NCBI GenBank assembly: GCA_050486205.1
Contig: JBJHCW010000003.1
Location: 124,001-188,000 of the forward strand
Reading direction: 5' to 3'
From: PWQG01 sp050486205
Lineage (GTDB): Bacteria; Pseudomonadota; Gammaproteobacteria; Pseudomonadales; Pseudohongiellaceae
Length of the DNA: 64,000 nucleotides
The notes under the pieces were generated by a model. The model saw nothing but the letters and a program-made list of their open reading frames with translations, had not been told where the DNA came from and ran no database searches. Numbering within the stretch: the stretch's first letter is position 1; each line of letters begins with the position of its first letter. Positions 34,772-44,059 of the stretch are shown one piece after another. A program made the position numbers and the translations under genes.

Positions 34772-37492
34772 ATGAAAGACGCACAGGCACGTACGATTTA
34801 CCTCAAGGACTATCAGCCTCCCGCTTTTGTCATTGACAGGACCGACCTGAAATTCGAGCTCGATGAGGCGTCCACGGTCGTGACATCCCGCCTGGAGATG
34901 CGGCGCAATCCGGATCTGGTCGGTAACGATGCAGACCGCCTTGTGCTGGACGGACAGGACATGGTGCTGGAATCGATCCGTGTGAACGGGCGGGCGTTAG
35001 AAAGCGCTGAGTACCTGGTCGAAGAGGAGACGCTGACATTGCTGTCCCTGGAGCGATCCCTTGGCAAGTCGGCCGGGAAAATTGACAGTGGTTTTGTACT
35101 CGAATGTGTGACGGTACTCAGGCCCGGGGAAAACACCAGCCTGGAGGGTCTGTACAAGTCCCGTACCATGTTCTGCACGCAGTGCGAGGCCGAGGGCTTC
35201 CGCAAGATCACCTATTATCTGGATCGTCCGGATGTGATGAGCATATTCACCACCACCATCGTGGCGGACAAGGCAAAGTATCCGGTTCTGCTGTCCAACG
35301 GCAATGATGTCGAAAAAGGTGATGCCGACGACGGCCGGCACTGGATTCGCTGGGAAGATCCGTTTCGCAAGCCGGCCTACCTGTTTGCCCTGGTTGCCGG
35401 GGATTTGCGGCACATCGAGGATCACTTCACTACCATGAGCGGTCGTCAGGTGACCTTGCGGCTGTTTGTCGAGGAGAAGGACCTGGACAAGTGTGACCAT
35501 GCCATGCTGTCGCTGAAAAACGCCATGAAGTGGGATGAGGCGGTTTACGGTCGTGAGTACGACCTGGACATTTTCATGATTGTGGCTGTGGATGACTTCA
35601 ATATGGGCGCGATGGAAAACAAGGGCCTGAACATCTTCAATACCGCATGTGTACTGGCCAATCCCGCCACCACAACCGATGATGCCTTCCAGCGCGTGGA
35701 GGCTGTGGTCGCTCACGAATATTTCCACAACTGGTCGGGCAACCGTGTTACCTGCCGCGACTGGTTTCAGCTCAGCCTGAAAGAGGGATTCACGGTTTTT
35801 CGTGACTCTGAGTTTTCCGCCGACATGGGTTCGTCTACGGTCAAGCGTATTGAAGACGCCACGTTGATGCGCACGGCGCAGTTCGCCGAAGACAGCGGCC
35901 CCATGGCACATCCTGTGCGACCTGATGCTTATATGGAAATCTCCAACTTCTACACCCTGACCATTTATGAGAAGGGTGCTGAAGTGGTGCGAATGATCCA
36001 TGAGTTGCTGGGTGCGGAGAACTTCCGCAAGGGTTCCGACCTGTATTTTGAGCGACACGATGGCCAGGCCGTGACTACCGAAGACTTTGTTCGCGCTATG
36101 GAAGACGCCAGCGGTGTAGATCTCACACAATTCCGTCGCTGGTACTCCCAGGCCGGTACACCTCGCCTGGACATCACGGCGAATTATGATGTCAGCACAA
36201 AGGAGTATGAGCTGCTGGTGCGTCAGAGCACGCCACCCACACCGGATCAGCCTACCAAGCAAGCCTTGCATATTCCGCTGCGTATGGGCCTGATTGGCCG
36301 CGACGGCACAGAGCTGGCACTGAACCTCAAGGGCGCTGATGACAATCACGGCCAGACGGATCGTGTGCTGAATGTGACAAAGGACATTCAGAGTTTTGTG
36401 TTCGCCGGTGTTGATGCCGAACCTGTGCCTTCGCTGCTGCGCGGCTTCTCGGCGCCGGTTAAGCTGCACTTTGAATATTCCCGGGAAGATCTGCTGTTCC
36501 TTATGACCCGCGACAGTGACGGGTTCAATCGATGGGATGCCTCGCAGCAGTTGGCGGTCCAGGTGATTGAGGAGCAACTTGCCGCTGGCAATGCGGATGA
36601 AAGGGTCACACTGGATCCTGTTCTGGAACGTGCCTTCGGGGAAGTGCTTGATGCTGCCATTGCCGACGCCGAGGGTGCCGGCGAGATGGACCGGCACATG
36701 GTGGCCCAGTTATTGGCACTGCCCTCGGAAGCCTACCTGGCCGAGCTGGCAACGGTCATCGACCCGGATGGTATCCACTGGGTACGTGAACAGATTGCCG
36801 ATGCACTGGCGCAAAGTCATCATGAGCGTTTTGCTCGTCTACATGCCCTGTGTCAAAGCGATGAGCCGTACCGCGCCGACGCCAGCGGCATAGCGCGTCG
36901 CGCGCTGAAGAATGTCTGCCTGGCCTACCTGATGCGCACCGGGGATACCCGGTGGCTTGCCGTCAGTGAGCAGCAATCCAATGCCGCGAGCAATATGACC
37001 GACGTCAACGCCGGATTGCGTTTCCTGGTCAACAGCAGAATGACCGGGGCAGAACAGGCAGCCAGCAAGGCGCTGGCCGTGTTCTACGGAAAATGGAAGA
37101 ATGAAGCCCTGGTGGTGGATGAATGGTTCCGCATACAGGCCATGTGTCCGAAACCCGGCGCAATGGAGCGTGTGTACAAACTTATGGAGCACGAGGCGTT
37201 TGATATCCGTAATCCCAACAAGGTGCGTGCGGTTATTGGTGCCTTCTCCAACGGCAACCCGGTGCAGTTCCACCAACGCAGCGGTGAAGGGTACCGATTC
37301 CTCGCCGATCAGGTCATCACACTCAACACACTCAATCCACAGATAGCGTCACGACTGCTAACGCCATTGACGCGCTGGCGTCGATATGACGGGGAGCGTC
37401 AGGCGCTGATGAAGGGCGAACTGGAACGTGTCATGAACACCGAATCTCTGTCGAAGGACGTGTTTGAGGTGGTGAGCAAGTCTCTACGCTAA
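34772..37492 (+). CDS. pepN: Aminopeptidase N (M1 family)
   Basis: PepN removes N-terminal residues from peptides in the last steps of cytosolic protein turnover. The exopeptidase motif GAMEN is in FNMGAMENKGLN. The zinc site HEYFHNWSGN starts at His315, with the third ligand in LKEGFTVFRDSEFS. Tyr in NFYTLTIYEKG stabilises the transition state. The 906 residues are near the usual size, and the C-terminal helical domain (DUF3458 type) is complete. Confidence 0.97.
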   Translation: MKDAQARTIYLKDYQPPAFVIDRTDLKFELDEASTVVTSRLEMRRNPDLVGNDADRLVLDGQDMVLESIRVNGRALESAEYLVEEETLTLLSLERSLGKSAGKIDSGFVLECVTVLRPGENTSLEGLYKSRTMFCTQCEAEGFRKITYYLDRPDVMSIFTTTIVADKAKYPVLLSNGNDVEKGDADDGRHWIRWEDPFRKPAYLFALVAGDLRHIEDHFTTMSGRQVTLRLFVEEKDLDKCDHAMLSLKNAMKWDEAVYGREYDLDIFMIVAVDDFNMGAMENKGLNIFNTACVLANPATTTDDAFQRVEAVVAHEYFHNWSGNRVTCRDWFQLSLKEGFTVFRDSEFSADMGSSTVKRIEDATLMRTAQFAEDSGPMAHPVRPDAYMEISNFYTLTIYEKGAEVVRMIHELLGAENFRKGSDLYFERHDGQAVTTEDFVRAMEDASGVDLTQFRRWYSQAGTPRLDITANYDVSTKEYELLVRQSTPPTPDQPTKQALHIPLRMGLIGRDGTELALNLKGADDNHGQTDRVLNVTKDIQSFVFAGVDAEPVPSLLRGFSAPVKLHFEYSREDLLFLMTRDSDGFNRWDASQQLAVQVIEEQLAAGNADERVTLDPVLERAFGEVLDAAIADAEGAGEMDRHMVAQLLALPSEAYLAELATVIDPDGIHWVREQIADALAQSHHERFARLHALCQSDEPYRADASGIARRALKNVCLAYLMRTGDTRWLAVSEQQSNAASNMTDVNAGLRFLVNSRMTGAEQAASKALAVFYGKWKNEALVVDEWFRIQAMCPKPGAMERVYKLMEHEAFDIRNPNKVRAVIGAFSNGNPVQFHQRSGEGYRFLADQVITLNTLNPQIASRLLTPLTRWRRYDGERQALMKGELERVMNTESLSKDVFEVVSKSLR

Positions 37493-37512
37493 CCAGGGTG
37501 AGGGTTCAGCTC

Positions 37513-38109
37513 ATGAAAGTCTACGGTGACGTAAGTTCGGGCAACTGCTACAAGATCAAATTGCTTTGTGCATTGCTCGATATTGACCACGAGTGGGTAC
37601 CCATAGACATACTGGCTGGTGACACCGTAAGTGCCGAGTTTCTCCAAATGAATGCGGCAGGAAAGATCCCGGTGCTGGTGCTTGACGATGGTCGTGCGCT
37701 GTCCGAATCCAATGCCATCATAAATTTTCTGGCAAACGGCAGTGTCTTGTTGCCCGATGACCCCTACTTGCTTGCCAAGGTGCAGCAGTGGCAATTTTTT
37801 GAGCAGTACAGCCACGAACCCCATATTGCAGTGGCACGTTTTATCGCCCGGTATCTGGGTTTGCCCGAGGATCGTCGTGCGGAGTACGAGTCAAAGCAGG
37901 CTGGTGGACACAAGGCACTGGCGGTCATGGAGAAACAGCTGGGTGAATCGCACTTCCTTGTTGGCGACTCCCTTACCACCGCCGACATCAGCCTGTATGC
38001 GTACACCCATGTGGCGCATGAGGGAGGATTTGATCTGGCGCGGTATCCATCGGTTCAGGCGTGGATCCGCCGTGTGGCGGCGCAGCCTGGCTACGTACCC
38101 ATGGGATAG
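37513..38109 (+). CDS. Glutathione S-transferase family protein
   Basis: The N-terminal thioredoxin-like domain has MKVYGDVSSGNCYKIKLLCALL and the GSH-site pieces GKIPVLVLDDGRALSESNAIINFLA. The C-terminal helical domain has LVGDSLTTADISLYAYTHVAHEGGFDLARYPSVQAWIRRV. The protein is 198 residues from the ATG at 37513. The natural substrate is unknown. It precedes the DksA-like gene by 66 bases on the same strand. Confidence 0.9.
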   Translation: MKVYGDVSSGNCYKIKLLCALLDIDHEWVPIDILAGDTVSAEFLQMNAAGKIPVLVLDDGRALSESNAIINFLANGSVLLPDDPYLLAKVQQWQFFEQYSHEPHIAVARFIARYLGLPEDRRAEYESKQAGGHKALAVMEKQLGESHFLVGDSLTTADISLYAYTHVAHEGGFDLARYPSVQAWIRRVAAQPGYVPMG

Positions 38110-38175
38110 TACAACAGGCGCGCAACTGGTAGGTTGTTTGCGAACAGAACAGGATTTTGATCAGGAGATGTTGAC

Positions 38176-38499
38176 ATGGCACACGAAAAACGTCGCAAGG
38201 CGCTTGAGGACCTGAAAGCAGAACTGGAGGCGCGTATTGTTGCCATAGACAGGGATTTCCAGCGTGGTCGCAGCCGGGACTCCGAGGATCAGGCCCAGGA
38301 ACGAGAGAATGACGATGTGCTGACGGGGCTGGTTGCCGACGCGCGCGCGGAACTGGCCGATGTGATGGTTGCGCTGAACCGGCTGGAGGCGGGCACCTAT
38401 GGTGTCTGCAGTGCCTGTGGCGAAGATATTGATCCACGACGACTGGATTCTGTTCCCGAAGCCTCGCGCTGCATGGACTGTGCGGAATTGGCTGAATGA
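38176..38499 (+). CDS. Short DksA/TraR-family C4 zinc-finger protein
   Basis: DksA-type proteins bind RNA polymerase through its secondary channel and alter promoter choice with ppGpp. This 107-residue member has the coiled-coil segment SEDQAQERENDDVLTGLVADARAELADV and the C4 finger CSACGEDIDPRRLDSVPEASRCMDCAE. It is shorter than true DksA (about 150), so it is closer to TraR or other small paralogues. GGAGA lies seven bases before the ATG. Its stop overlaps the PhyH start by four bases. Confidence 0.88.
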   Translation: MAHEKRRKALEDLKAELEARIVAIDRDFQRGRSRDSEDQAQERENDDVLTGLVADARAELADVMVALNRLEAGTYGVCSACGEDIDPRRLDSVPEASRCMDCAELAE

Positions 38500-39338
38500 A
38501 TGTTGCAGAACCCGTCGTATCAGAAAGCGGGCTGGACGACCGGCTGTTGGCGAAATGGCAGACCGATGGCTTTGTCATACTACGCAATTGCCTGCCTGAG
38601 ACGCAGGTTGCTGCCGTCAACGCATTGGTTGATCGTCTGTGGCGAGAACGCAGAAGCCTGCGACTGCCTGTAACCATCGATATCAATCTGGAGAGTGGAA
38701 GCCAGCAACGCGTGTTGTTGCGGCACACGGCCGATGAGGTACGGCGGGGACCCTACAAGATCAATGACCTGTATCTGGAATTCGATGAGGTGCGCGCGAC
38801 GTCACTGAACCCGGAACTCATCCGGGTTCTGTCCCTACTGCTGGCGGGTGCACCCATGATCTGCAATACCCTCAATTTTGAGTATGGTTCGCAGCAGACC
38901 GATCACGTGGACAGTTTCTACATGCCATCACGCAAGGAAAACGGTATGCTGGCCTCATGGATCGCGCTGGACGAGGTTACCGGGGGTAATGGTCCGGTGC
39001 GCCTGTATCCGGGCAGTCATCTGATTCCGCCCTACCGGTTTTCAAACGGAAGCACTCGTGCCATCGGTTCGGAGATGCCGGCGTGTCAGCAATATCTGGA
39101 AAAGCAGGTGCGTGAGCGAGAGCTAAGGGAAGAGCGGTTCTTGGCGGAACCTGGTGATGTGCTGATCTGGCACTCGCAGTTATTGCATGGCGGCACGCCG
39201 ATTGTCGACAGCAGCATGCGTCGAAGGTCGCTGGTCACCCACTATTTTCGACAGAAAGACTATCGCCACCACCTGTGGCGTGTGCGAAAACATAATGCCG
39301 GCGGTTATTTTTACAAACGCCGGCATCAGGCTGTCTGA
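38496..39338 (+). CDS. Phytanoyl-CoA dioxygenase (PhyH) family oxygenase
   Basis: PhyH proteins are Fe(II)/2-oxoglutarate oxygenases acting on varied small molecules. The iron-binding HxD is in TDHVDSFYMPS. The distal histidine is in LIWHSQLLHGGTPIVD, and RRSLVTHYF holds the Arg that binds 2-oxoglutarate. It is 280 residues, and the substrate is unknown. The gene ends in TGATCA, whose other half is the acnB stop on the opposite strand, so no intergenic bases exist. A 9-bp hairpin lies in its last codons. Confidence 0.85.
   Translation: MNVAEPVVSESGLDDRLLAKWQTDGFVILRNCLPETQVAAVNALVDRLWRERRSLRLPVTIDINLESGSQQRVLLRHTADEVRRGPYKINDLYLEFDEVRATSLNPELIRVLSLLLAGAPMICNTLNFEYGSQQTDHVDSFYMPSRKENGMLASWIALDEVTGGNGPVRLYPGSHLIPPYRFSNGSTRAIGSEMPACQQYLEKQVRERELREERFLAEPGDVLIWHSQLLHGGTPIVDSSMRRRSLVTHYFRQKDYRHHLWRVRKHNAGGYFYKRRHQAV
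39295..39326 (-). terminator. Hairpin inside the phyH 3' end, possible acnB terminator
   Basis: ATGCCGGCG (39295-39303) and CGCCGGCAT (39318-39326) form a perfect 9-bp stem with a 14-base loop. For acnB transcripts this lies 12 bases past the stop and is followed by TATGTTTTCG, a weak T-rich tail. The region also codes for the PhyH C-terminus. Confidence 0.45.
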
Positions 39339-41939
39339 TCAGGCAACTTCCTGCACATTCACTGCAGGAATCTGTTTGCCACGTTCGGCCGCTTCCATAT
39401 ACGACTTGATCTCGTTGAAGTTCAGATAACGGTAGATGTTGTCGGACATGGTTTTCACGTCATTCATGTACTTCATGTACTCGTCCATGGTCGGAATACG
39501 GCCCAGCGCCGAAGCCACAGCGGCCAGTTCCGAGGACGCCAGATAGACATTGGCGCCGGCACCCAGACGGTTGGGGAAGTTACGTGTGGAGGTGGACACC
39601 ACCGTTGAATTTGGCGCCACTCGTGCCTGGTTGCCCATACACAGCGAGCAGCCCGGCATCTCGGTACGTGCACCGGCAACACCAAATATGTTGTAGATAC
39701 CTTCCTCGGTCAACTGGTGCTGGTCCATCTTGGTCGGTGGTGAAATCCACAGTCGTGTGGGCACTGCACCATCAACCTGCTTCAGCACTTCACTGGCAGC
39801 ACGGAAGTGACCGATATTGGTCATGCAGGAACCGATGAACACTTCGTCGATTTTTGTGCCCTGGACTTCAGACAGCGGTTTGACATCGTCCGGATCGTTG
39901 GGGCAGGCCAGCAAAGGCTCGGTAATTTCGTTCAGATCGATCTCGATGATCTTGTGGTATTCGGCATCGGCGTCGGCCTCCATCAGCTCAGGGTTCTCCA
40001 GCCAGGCTTCCATGGCCTGTGCACGACGCTCCAGCGTTCGCGCATCACCGTAACCTTCACTGATCATCCAGCGCAACATGGTGATGTTGGACTTGAAGTA
40101 CTCAATGATCGGATCTTTGTTGAGCTTGATGGTGCAACCGGCCGCAGAGCGCTCGGCCGAGGCATCGGACAGCTCGAATGCCTGTTCCACTTTCAGATCG
40201 GGCAACCCTTCGATTTCCAGGATGCGCCCGGAGAAGATGTTCTTCTTGCCTTTCTTGGCCACGGTCAGGTCACCGGACTGCAGCGCGGCATAGGGGATGG
40301 CATTGACCAGGTCACGCAGTGTGATACCCGGCTGCATTTCACCCTTGAAGCGCACCAGCACCGATTCGGGCATGTCCAGCGGCATGACACCGGTGGCGGC
40401 GGCAAAGGCCACCAGGCCGGAACCGGCGGGGAAGGAAATGCCAATCGGGAAACGTGTGTGGGAGTCGCCGCCGGTGCCGACTGTGTCAGGCAACAACATG
40501 CGGTTCAACCAGGAGTGGATGATGCCGTCCCCCGGACGAAGGGACACGCCGCCACGGGTCTGGATGAAGTCAGGCAGTGTGTGTTGTGTGTCGATATCCA
40601 CCGGCTTGGGGTAGGCCGCTGTATGGCAGAAAGACTGCATGACCAGATCCGAGGAAAAACCAAGACAGGCCAGGTCTTTCAGCTCGTCACGGGTCATGGG
40701 GCCAGTTGTATCCTGTGATCCGACGGTGGTGATTTTGGGTTCACAGTAACTGCCAGGTCGCACACCTTCAACACCGCAGGCCTTGCCGACCATTTTCTGG
40801 GCCAGTGTGAAGCCCTTGTTGCTGGCCGCTACAGAGAACGGAAGGCGGAAGACAGAAGACGGTTCGAGGCCGAGGGATTCGCGTGCCCGCGCGGTCAGGC
40901 CGCGACCGATGATCAGCGGAATACGGCCGCCGGCCTGCACTTCGTCCAGCATGACGTCGGTTTTCAGCTTGAATTCACCCAGCACTTCATCGGTGCCGTG
41001 GCGGGTAATGATGCCTTTGTGCGGGTAGATGTCGATGACATCACCGGTTTCCAGCTTTTCAACATCACACTCGATAGGCAGGGCGCCGGCATCTTCCATG
41101 GTGTTGAAGAAAATCGGGGCAATCTTGCTGCCGATACAGACACCACCATCGCGCTTGTTCGGAATATAGGGGATATCGTCGCCGATATGCCAGAGCACGG
41201 AGTTGGTGGCAGATTTGCGTGAGGAACCGGTACCCAGAACATCGCCCACCAGCGTCACCGGGTGACCTTTTTCTTTCAGTTCGGCAATCTGCGCCGGTGC
41301 ATCGGTCACACCTTCACGCGGGTTCTTGTACATGGCCAGCGCATGCAGGGGGATGTCCGGACGTGACCAGGCATCCTGGGCCGGAGACAGGTCGTCGGTA
41401 TTGGTTTCACCTGGCACTTTGAATACGGTGCGTGTCAGTACTTCGGGTACAGAGGCGCGCTGGGTGAACCACTCGGCATCCGCCCAGCTTTGCAGAACCG
41501 CTTTGGCGTGTACATTGCCGTTTCTGGACAGTTCTTCCACGTCGTGGAAGGCGTCAAACATCAGCAGGGTGTGTTTCAGCTCAGCCGCGGCGTGCTCGGC
41601 CAGTTCATCGTCCTTGAGCAGTTCAACCAGTGTGCCGATGTTGTAGCCGCCCAGCATGCTGCCCAGCAGTTTGACAGCGAGCTTCTTCTCGATCAATGGT
41701 GATTGCGCTTCACCTTTTGCCACCGCCGACAGGAATCCTGCCTTGACGTAGGCAGCCTCATCCACACCTGCCGGTACCCGGTTGGAGATAAGATCCAGCA
41801 GAAAGGCCTCTTCGCCGGCGGGCGGGTTTTTCAACAGTTCGATCAGCTCCGCCACCTGTACGGCGTCCAGCGGCTTGGGTACCACACCTTGTTCGGCTCG
41901 TTCGGCAACATGTTTACGATAGGCTTCTAACACAATCAT
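39339..41939 (-). CDS. acnB: Bifunctional aconitate hydratase 2 / 2-methylisocitrate dehydratase
   Basis: AcnB interconverts citrate and isocitrate in the TCA cycle and can act as an RNA-binding sensor of iron. The 866 residues match AcnB rather than AcnA. The N-terminal HEAT-like domain (VLEAYRKHVAERAEQGVVPKPLDA) is specific to AcnB. Cluster cysteines lie in SFCHTAAYPKP and MPGCSLCMGNQARV. VLGTGSSRKSATNSVLWHIGDDIPYIPNKR is the swivel region. It ends flush against phyH. Confidence 0.97.
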   Translation of the reverse strand: MIVLEAYRKHVAERAEQGVVPKPLDAVQVAELIELLKNPPAGEEAFLLDLISNRVPAGVDEAAYVKAGFLSAVAKGEAQSPLIEKKLAVKLLGSMLGGYNIGTLVELLKDDELAEHAAAELKHTLLMFDAFHDVEELSRNGNVHAKAVLQSWADAEWFTQRASVPEVLTRTVFKVPGETNTDDLSPAQDAWSRPDIPLHALAMYKNPREGVTDAPAQIAELKEKGHPVTLVGDVLGTGSSRKSATNSVLWHIGDDIPYIPNKRDGGVCIGSKIAPIFFNTMEDAGALPIECDVEKLETGDVIDIYPHKGIITRHGTDEVLGEFKLKTDVMLDEVQAGGRIPLIIGRGLTARARESLGLEPSSVFRLPFSVAASNKGFTLAQKMVGKACGVEGVRPGSYCEPKITTVGSQDTTGPMTRDELKDLACLGFSSDLVMQSFCHTAAYPKPVDIDTQHTLPDFIQTRGGVSLRPGDGIIHSWLNRMLLPDTVGTGGDSHTRFPIGISFPAGSGLVAFAAATGVMPLDMPESVLVRFKGEMQPGITLRDLVNAIPYAALQSGDLTVAKKGKKNIFSGRILEIEGLPDLKVEQAFELSDASAERSAAGCTIKLNKDPIIEYFKSNITMLRWMISEGYGDARTLERRAQAMEAWLENPELMEADADAEYHKIIEIDLNEITEPLLACPNDPDDVKPLSEVQGTKIDEVFIGSCMTNIGHFRAASEVLKQVDGAVPTRLWISPPTKMDQHQLTEEGIYNIFGVAGARTEMPGCSLCMGNQARVAPNSTVVSTSTRNFPNRLGAGANVYLASSELAAVASALGRIPTMDEYMKYMNDVKTMSDNIYRYLNFNEIKSYMEAAERGKQIPAVNVQEVA

Positions 41940-42137
41940 CCCCTTTTCAGGTGTTGAATGAATAAAATACTTTCAAATTCAGCTTGTTGGCCCGTCAGCT
42001 CATGCGGGGCTGTCGCAGGACAGTCGTTGGCAGACGGCCCGTGGGGCGGGCCGGTGAAACAGGGCGCATATTTTAGTGTAAAATGCCTGGGATTGCCAGT
42101 TTCAACCCGCTTCGACCCGTTGAGGACCGCCCCCGTC

Positions 42138-42602
42138 GTGCATCAGCAGCCAGAGAATTCACCCGTCAAGACGCCATGCATAGGCATTTGCTCCACGACC
42201 TCGTTCGGCGACAGCATCTGTCGCGGCTGCAAGCGTTTCTCCACTGAGGTGATTGACTGGAACAGCTACAGCAACGATGAGAAGAGGGCGGTGCTGCAAC
42301 GTATCAGCAAGTTGGTTGTACAGATCATGGAGCCGCGCTTTGCCATCCACTCCGTCGATGAACTCAGGCGTGGCATGAAGGCGCAGGGTGTGCCTGTGAA
42401 CCCCGACCTGCCGCCGTACTGCTGGTTGCACAATCTGTTGAAAAAGCGTCACCGCCAGATAGATGACCTGACCCGGTTCGGTGCGTCCATCCGCTCGGAT
42501 GATGCCGATGTGTTGCTGCGCGATCTTTGGGAGCAGGCTGATGCTGAGCTGTTGGCTCTGTGTGACGCCCACCGGTTGCGGTACTTTCCGGCGTTGGTGT
42601 GA
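42138..42602 (+). CDS. DUF1289 domain protein
   Basis: The N-terminal segment TPCIGICSTTSFGDSICRGCKRFSTEVIDWNSYSNDEKRAVLQRI is a DUF1289 domain with four conserved cysteines, probably a small metal-binding fold. The remaining 90 residues are helical and unassigned. The open frame runs back to 41958, but that part looks non-coding. A GTG at 42138 with GAGGA 11 bases upstream gives a sensible 154-residue protein, although the start is uncertain. It diverges from acnB and converges with lpxH across a large palindrome. Confidence 0.7.
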   Translation: MHQQPENSPVKTPCIGICSTTSFGDSICRGCKRFSTEVIDWNSYSNDEKRAVLQRISKLVVQIMEPRFAIHSVDELRRGMKAQGVPVNPDLPPYCWLHNLLKKRHRQIDDLTRFGASIRSDDADVLLRDLWEQADAELLALCDAHRLRYFPALV

Positions 42603-42624
42603 CGTGGTGTTATGCGCTTATCCC

Positions 42625-42740
42625 GGGTTTGGGGGTGAGACGTATTTCCCGGGACACGCTTGAACCCATCCTTGGGGCGCTCTGCGCTCGCCATCCCTGG
42701 CGAGCGAAGGTCCCGGGAAATACGTCTCACCCCCAAACCC
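42625..42740. repeat. Large nested palindrome: perfect 31-bp inverted repeat with inner hairpin
   Basis: The left arm (42625-42655) and right arm (42710-42740) are perfect reverse complements over 31 bases. The 54-base loop contains a second perfect hairpin, CGCTCGCCA-TCCC-TGGCGAGCG (22 bases), and a smaller CCC/GGG pairing. No reading frame, transposase or clear target duplication is present. It fills nearly all of the space between two convergent genes and so may act as a bidirectional terminator. Its form resembles dispersed intergenic repeats. I saw no second copy in this window. Confidence 0.9.
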
Positions 42741-42757
42741 TGCCCAGTGCCAGAAAT

Positions 42758-43534
42758 TCACCTCACTATTAGCGGAAAGGGCTTCAACTCATAGCCGTCA
42801 TCGGTGAACTCCAGCACCCAGCCCTTGGAATGCCAGTCGCCCAGCACAATCCTCACGGCCTTTTCCTGGCCGTTGATCGGTTCTTCCAGCTGTATCGTGT
42901 GGACTGATGGCCGGTGAGTGTGTCCATGGACCAGCATGTTCACCTGCAGCTCCTGCAACAAGCTGACGACCTCGCAGGGCGTCACATCCATGATGTCAGA
43001 TGTCTTCTGGCTGTTGGCCTTGCTGCTTTGCTGGCGAGCCTGCTGCGCAATCATGTGGCGCTCGACGAGTGATTTTGACAGGAACATGTCCTGCCACTGC
43101 GGGTCGCGTACCTGGGCTCGAAACGCCATGTATTCCGTGTCACGTGTGCACAGGCTGTCACCGTGAATCAGTGCGATCCGCTGGCCATGGCAGTCGATCA
43201 CGGTTGGCTCGGGCAGCAGGGTGGCGCCGCAGCGGCTGGCATAATCTTCGCCAATGAGAAAATCGCGGTTGCCGTGCATCAGATACACATCAGTGCCGCG
43301 TTCGCTGACAGCTTTCAGTGCGTCGGCCACGCTGCGGCTGAGTTCCGTATCATCGTCGTCACCCACCCAGGCTTCGAACAGATCGCCCAGAACGTAGAGC
43401 TCGCGGCAGTTGTCGGTGCGCTTTGCCAGAAAATCCAGCAGGGTACGCGTGATGGCCGGTGTGGTACTGTCCAGATGCAGATCGGAAATGAACAGGGTTT
43501 TTTCTTGATTCTTGTTCTGTTCCTTGTCGGACAT
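42758..43534 (-). CDS. lpxH: UDP-2,3-diacylglucosamine diphosphatase LpxH
   Basis: LpxH makes lipid X in lipid A synthesis. It is a calcineurin-like phosphoesterase with SDLHLD, GDLFEAWVGDDD, HGNRDF, ALIHGDSLC and HGHTHRP, which supply the two-manganese site. The length of 258 is slightly over the usual 240. The extra residues are a polar stretch (QQARQQSSKANSQKTSD) and the C-terminus. It begins three bases after the ppiB stop. Confidence 0.95.
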   Translation of the reverse strand: MSDKEQNKNQEKTLFISDLHLDSTTPAITRTLLDFLAKRTDNCRELYVLGDLFEAWVGDDDDTELSRSVADALKAVSERGTDVYLMHGNRDFLIGEDYASRCGATLLPEPTVIDCHGQRIALIHGDSLCTRDTEYMAFRAQVRDPQWQDMFLSKSLVERHMIAQQARQQSSKANSQKTSDIMDVTPCEVVSLLQELQVNMLVHGHTHRPSVHTIQLEEPINGQEKAVRIVLGDWHSKGWVLEFTDDGYELKPFPLIVR

Positions 43535-43537
43535 GAA

Positions 43538-44047
43538 TCAGCCTGCGCTCTCCGGATAGGTGACTGTGGTGGCGGTGATGATGACTTCTTCCACCGGCAC
43601 ATCCTGATGCCCTGCCTGTGACCCGGTAGCCACGGCCTTGATGCGGTTCACAGTATCCATGCCGTCGACCACACGACCGAACACGGCGTAACCCCAACCC
43701 TGGGCTGACTTGCCGCGATGATTGAGAAAGTCATTGTCAGCAACGTTGATGAAGAACTGTGATGTGGCCGAATGTGGATCCCCTGTGCGGGCCATGGCCA
43801 GTGTGCCGGCATCGTTGGTGAGCCCGTTGTCGGCTTCATTCACGATAGGCTCGCCATTGTCCTTCTGCTTCAGGCCGGGCTCGAAGCCGCCACCCTGAAT
43901 CATGAAGTTGTCGATTACGCGGTGGAAGATGGTGTTGTCATAAAAGCCACTGCGTGCGTAATCGAGGAAGTTGGCGGCTGAAACCGGCGCGTTGTCAAAA
44001 TCGAGTTCGATACTGATGTCGCCGTAATTGGTGGTGAATACAATCAT
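43538..44047 (-). CDS. ppiB: Cytosolic peptidyl-prolyl isomerase B (cyclophilin)
   Basis: This cyclophilin isomerises proline bonds. FHRVIDNFMIQGGGF, SATSQFFINVADNDFLNH and YAVFGRVVDGMDTV are the active-site segments. From the ATG at 44047 (AGGAT upstream) it is 169 residues with no signal peptide, hence cytosolic. The longer frame to 44194 runs across the glnS promoter and is rejected. It is co-transcribed with lpxH and diverges from glnS, as in Pseudomonas. Confidence 0.95.
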   Translation of the reverse strand: MIVFTTNYGDISIELDFDNAPVSAANFLDYARSGFYDNTIFHRVIDNFMIQGGGFEPGLKQKDNGEPIVNEADNGLTNDAGTLAMARTGDPHSATSQFFINVADNDFLNHRGKSAQGWGYAVFGRVVDGMDTVNRIKAVATGSQAGHQDVPVEEVIITATTVTYPESAG

Positions 44048-44059
44048 GAGGATCCTTGT

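Noticed and set aside
34997..36697. Long antisense open frame (566 residues) opposite pepN
   Set aside because: It mirrors the strongly coding pepN frame, has His/Gln/Leu-rich composition typical of shadow frames, and shows no family motif.
41958..42137. N-terminal extension of the DUF1289 protein
   Set aside because: This part overlaps the expected promoter area between divergent genes and has no DUF1289 similarity.
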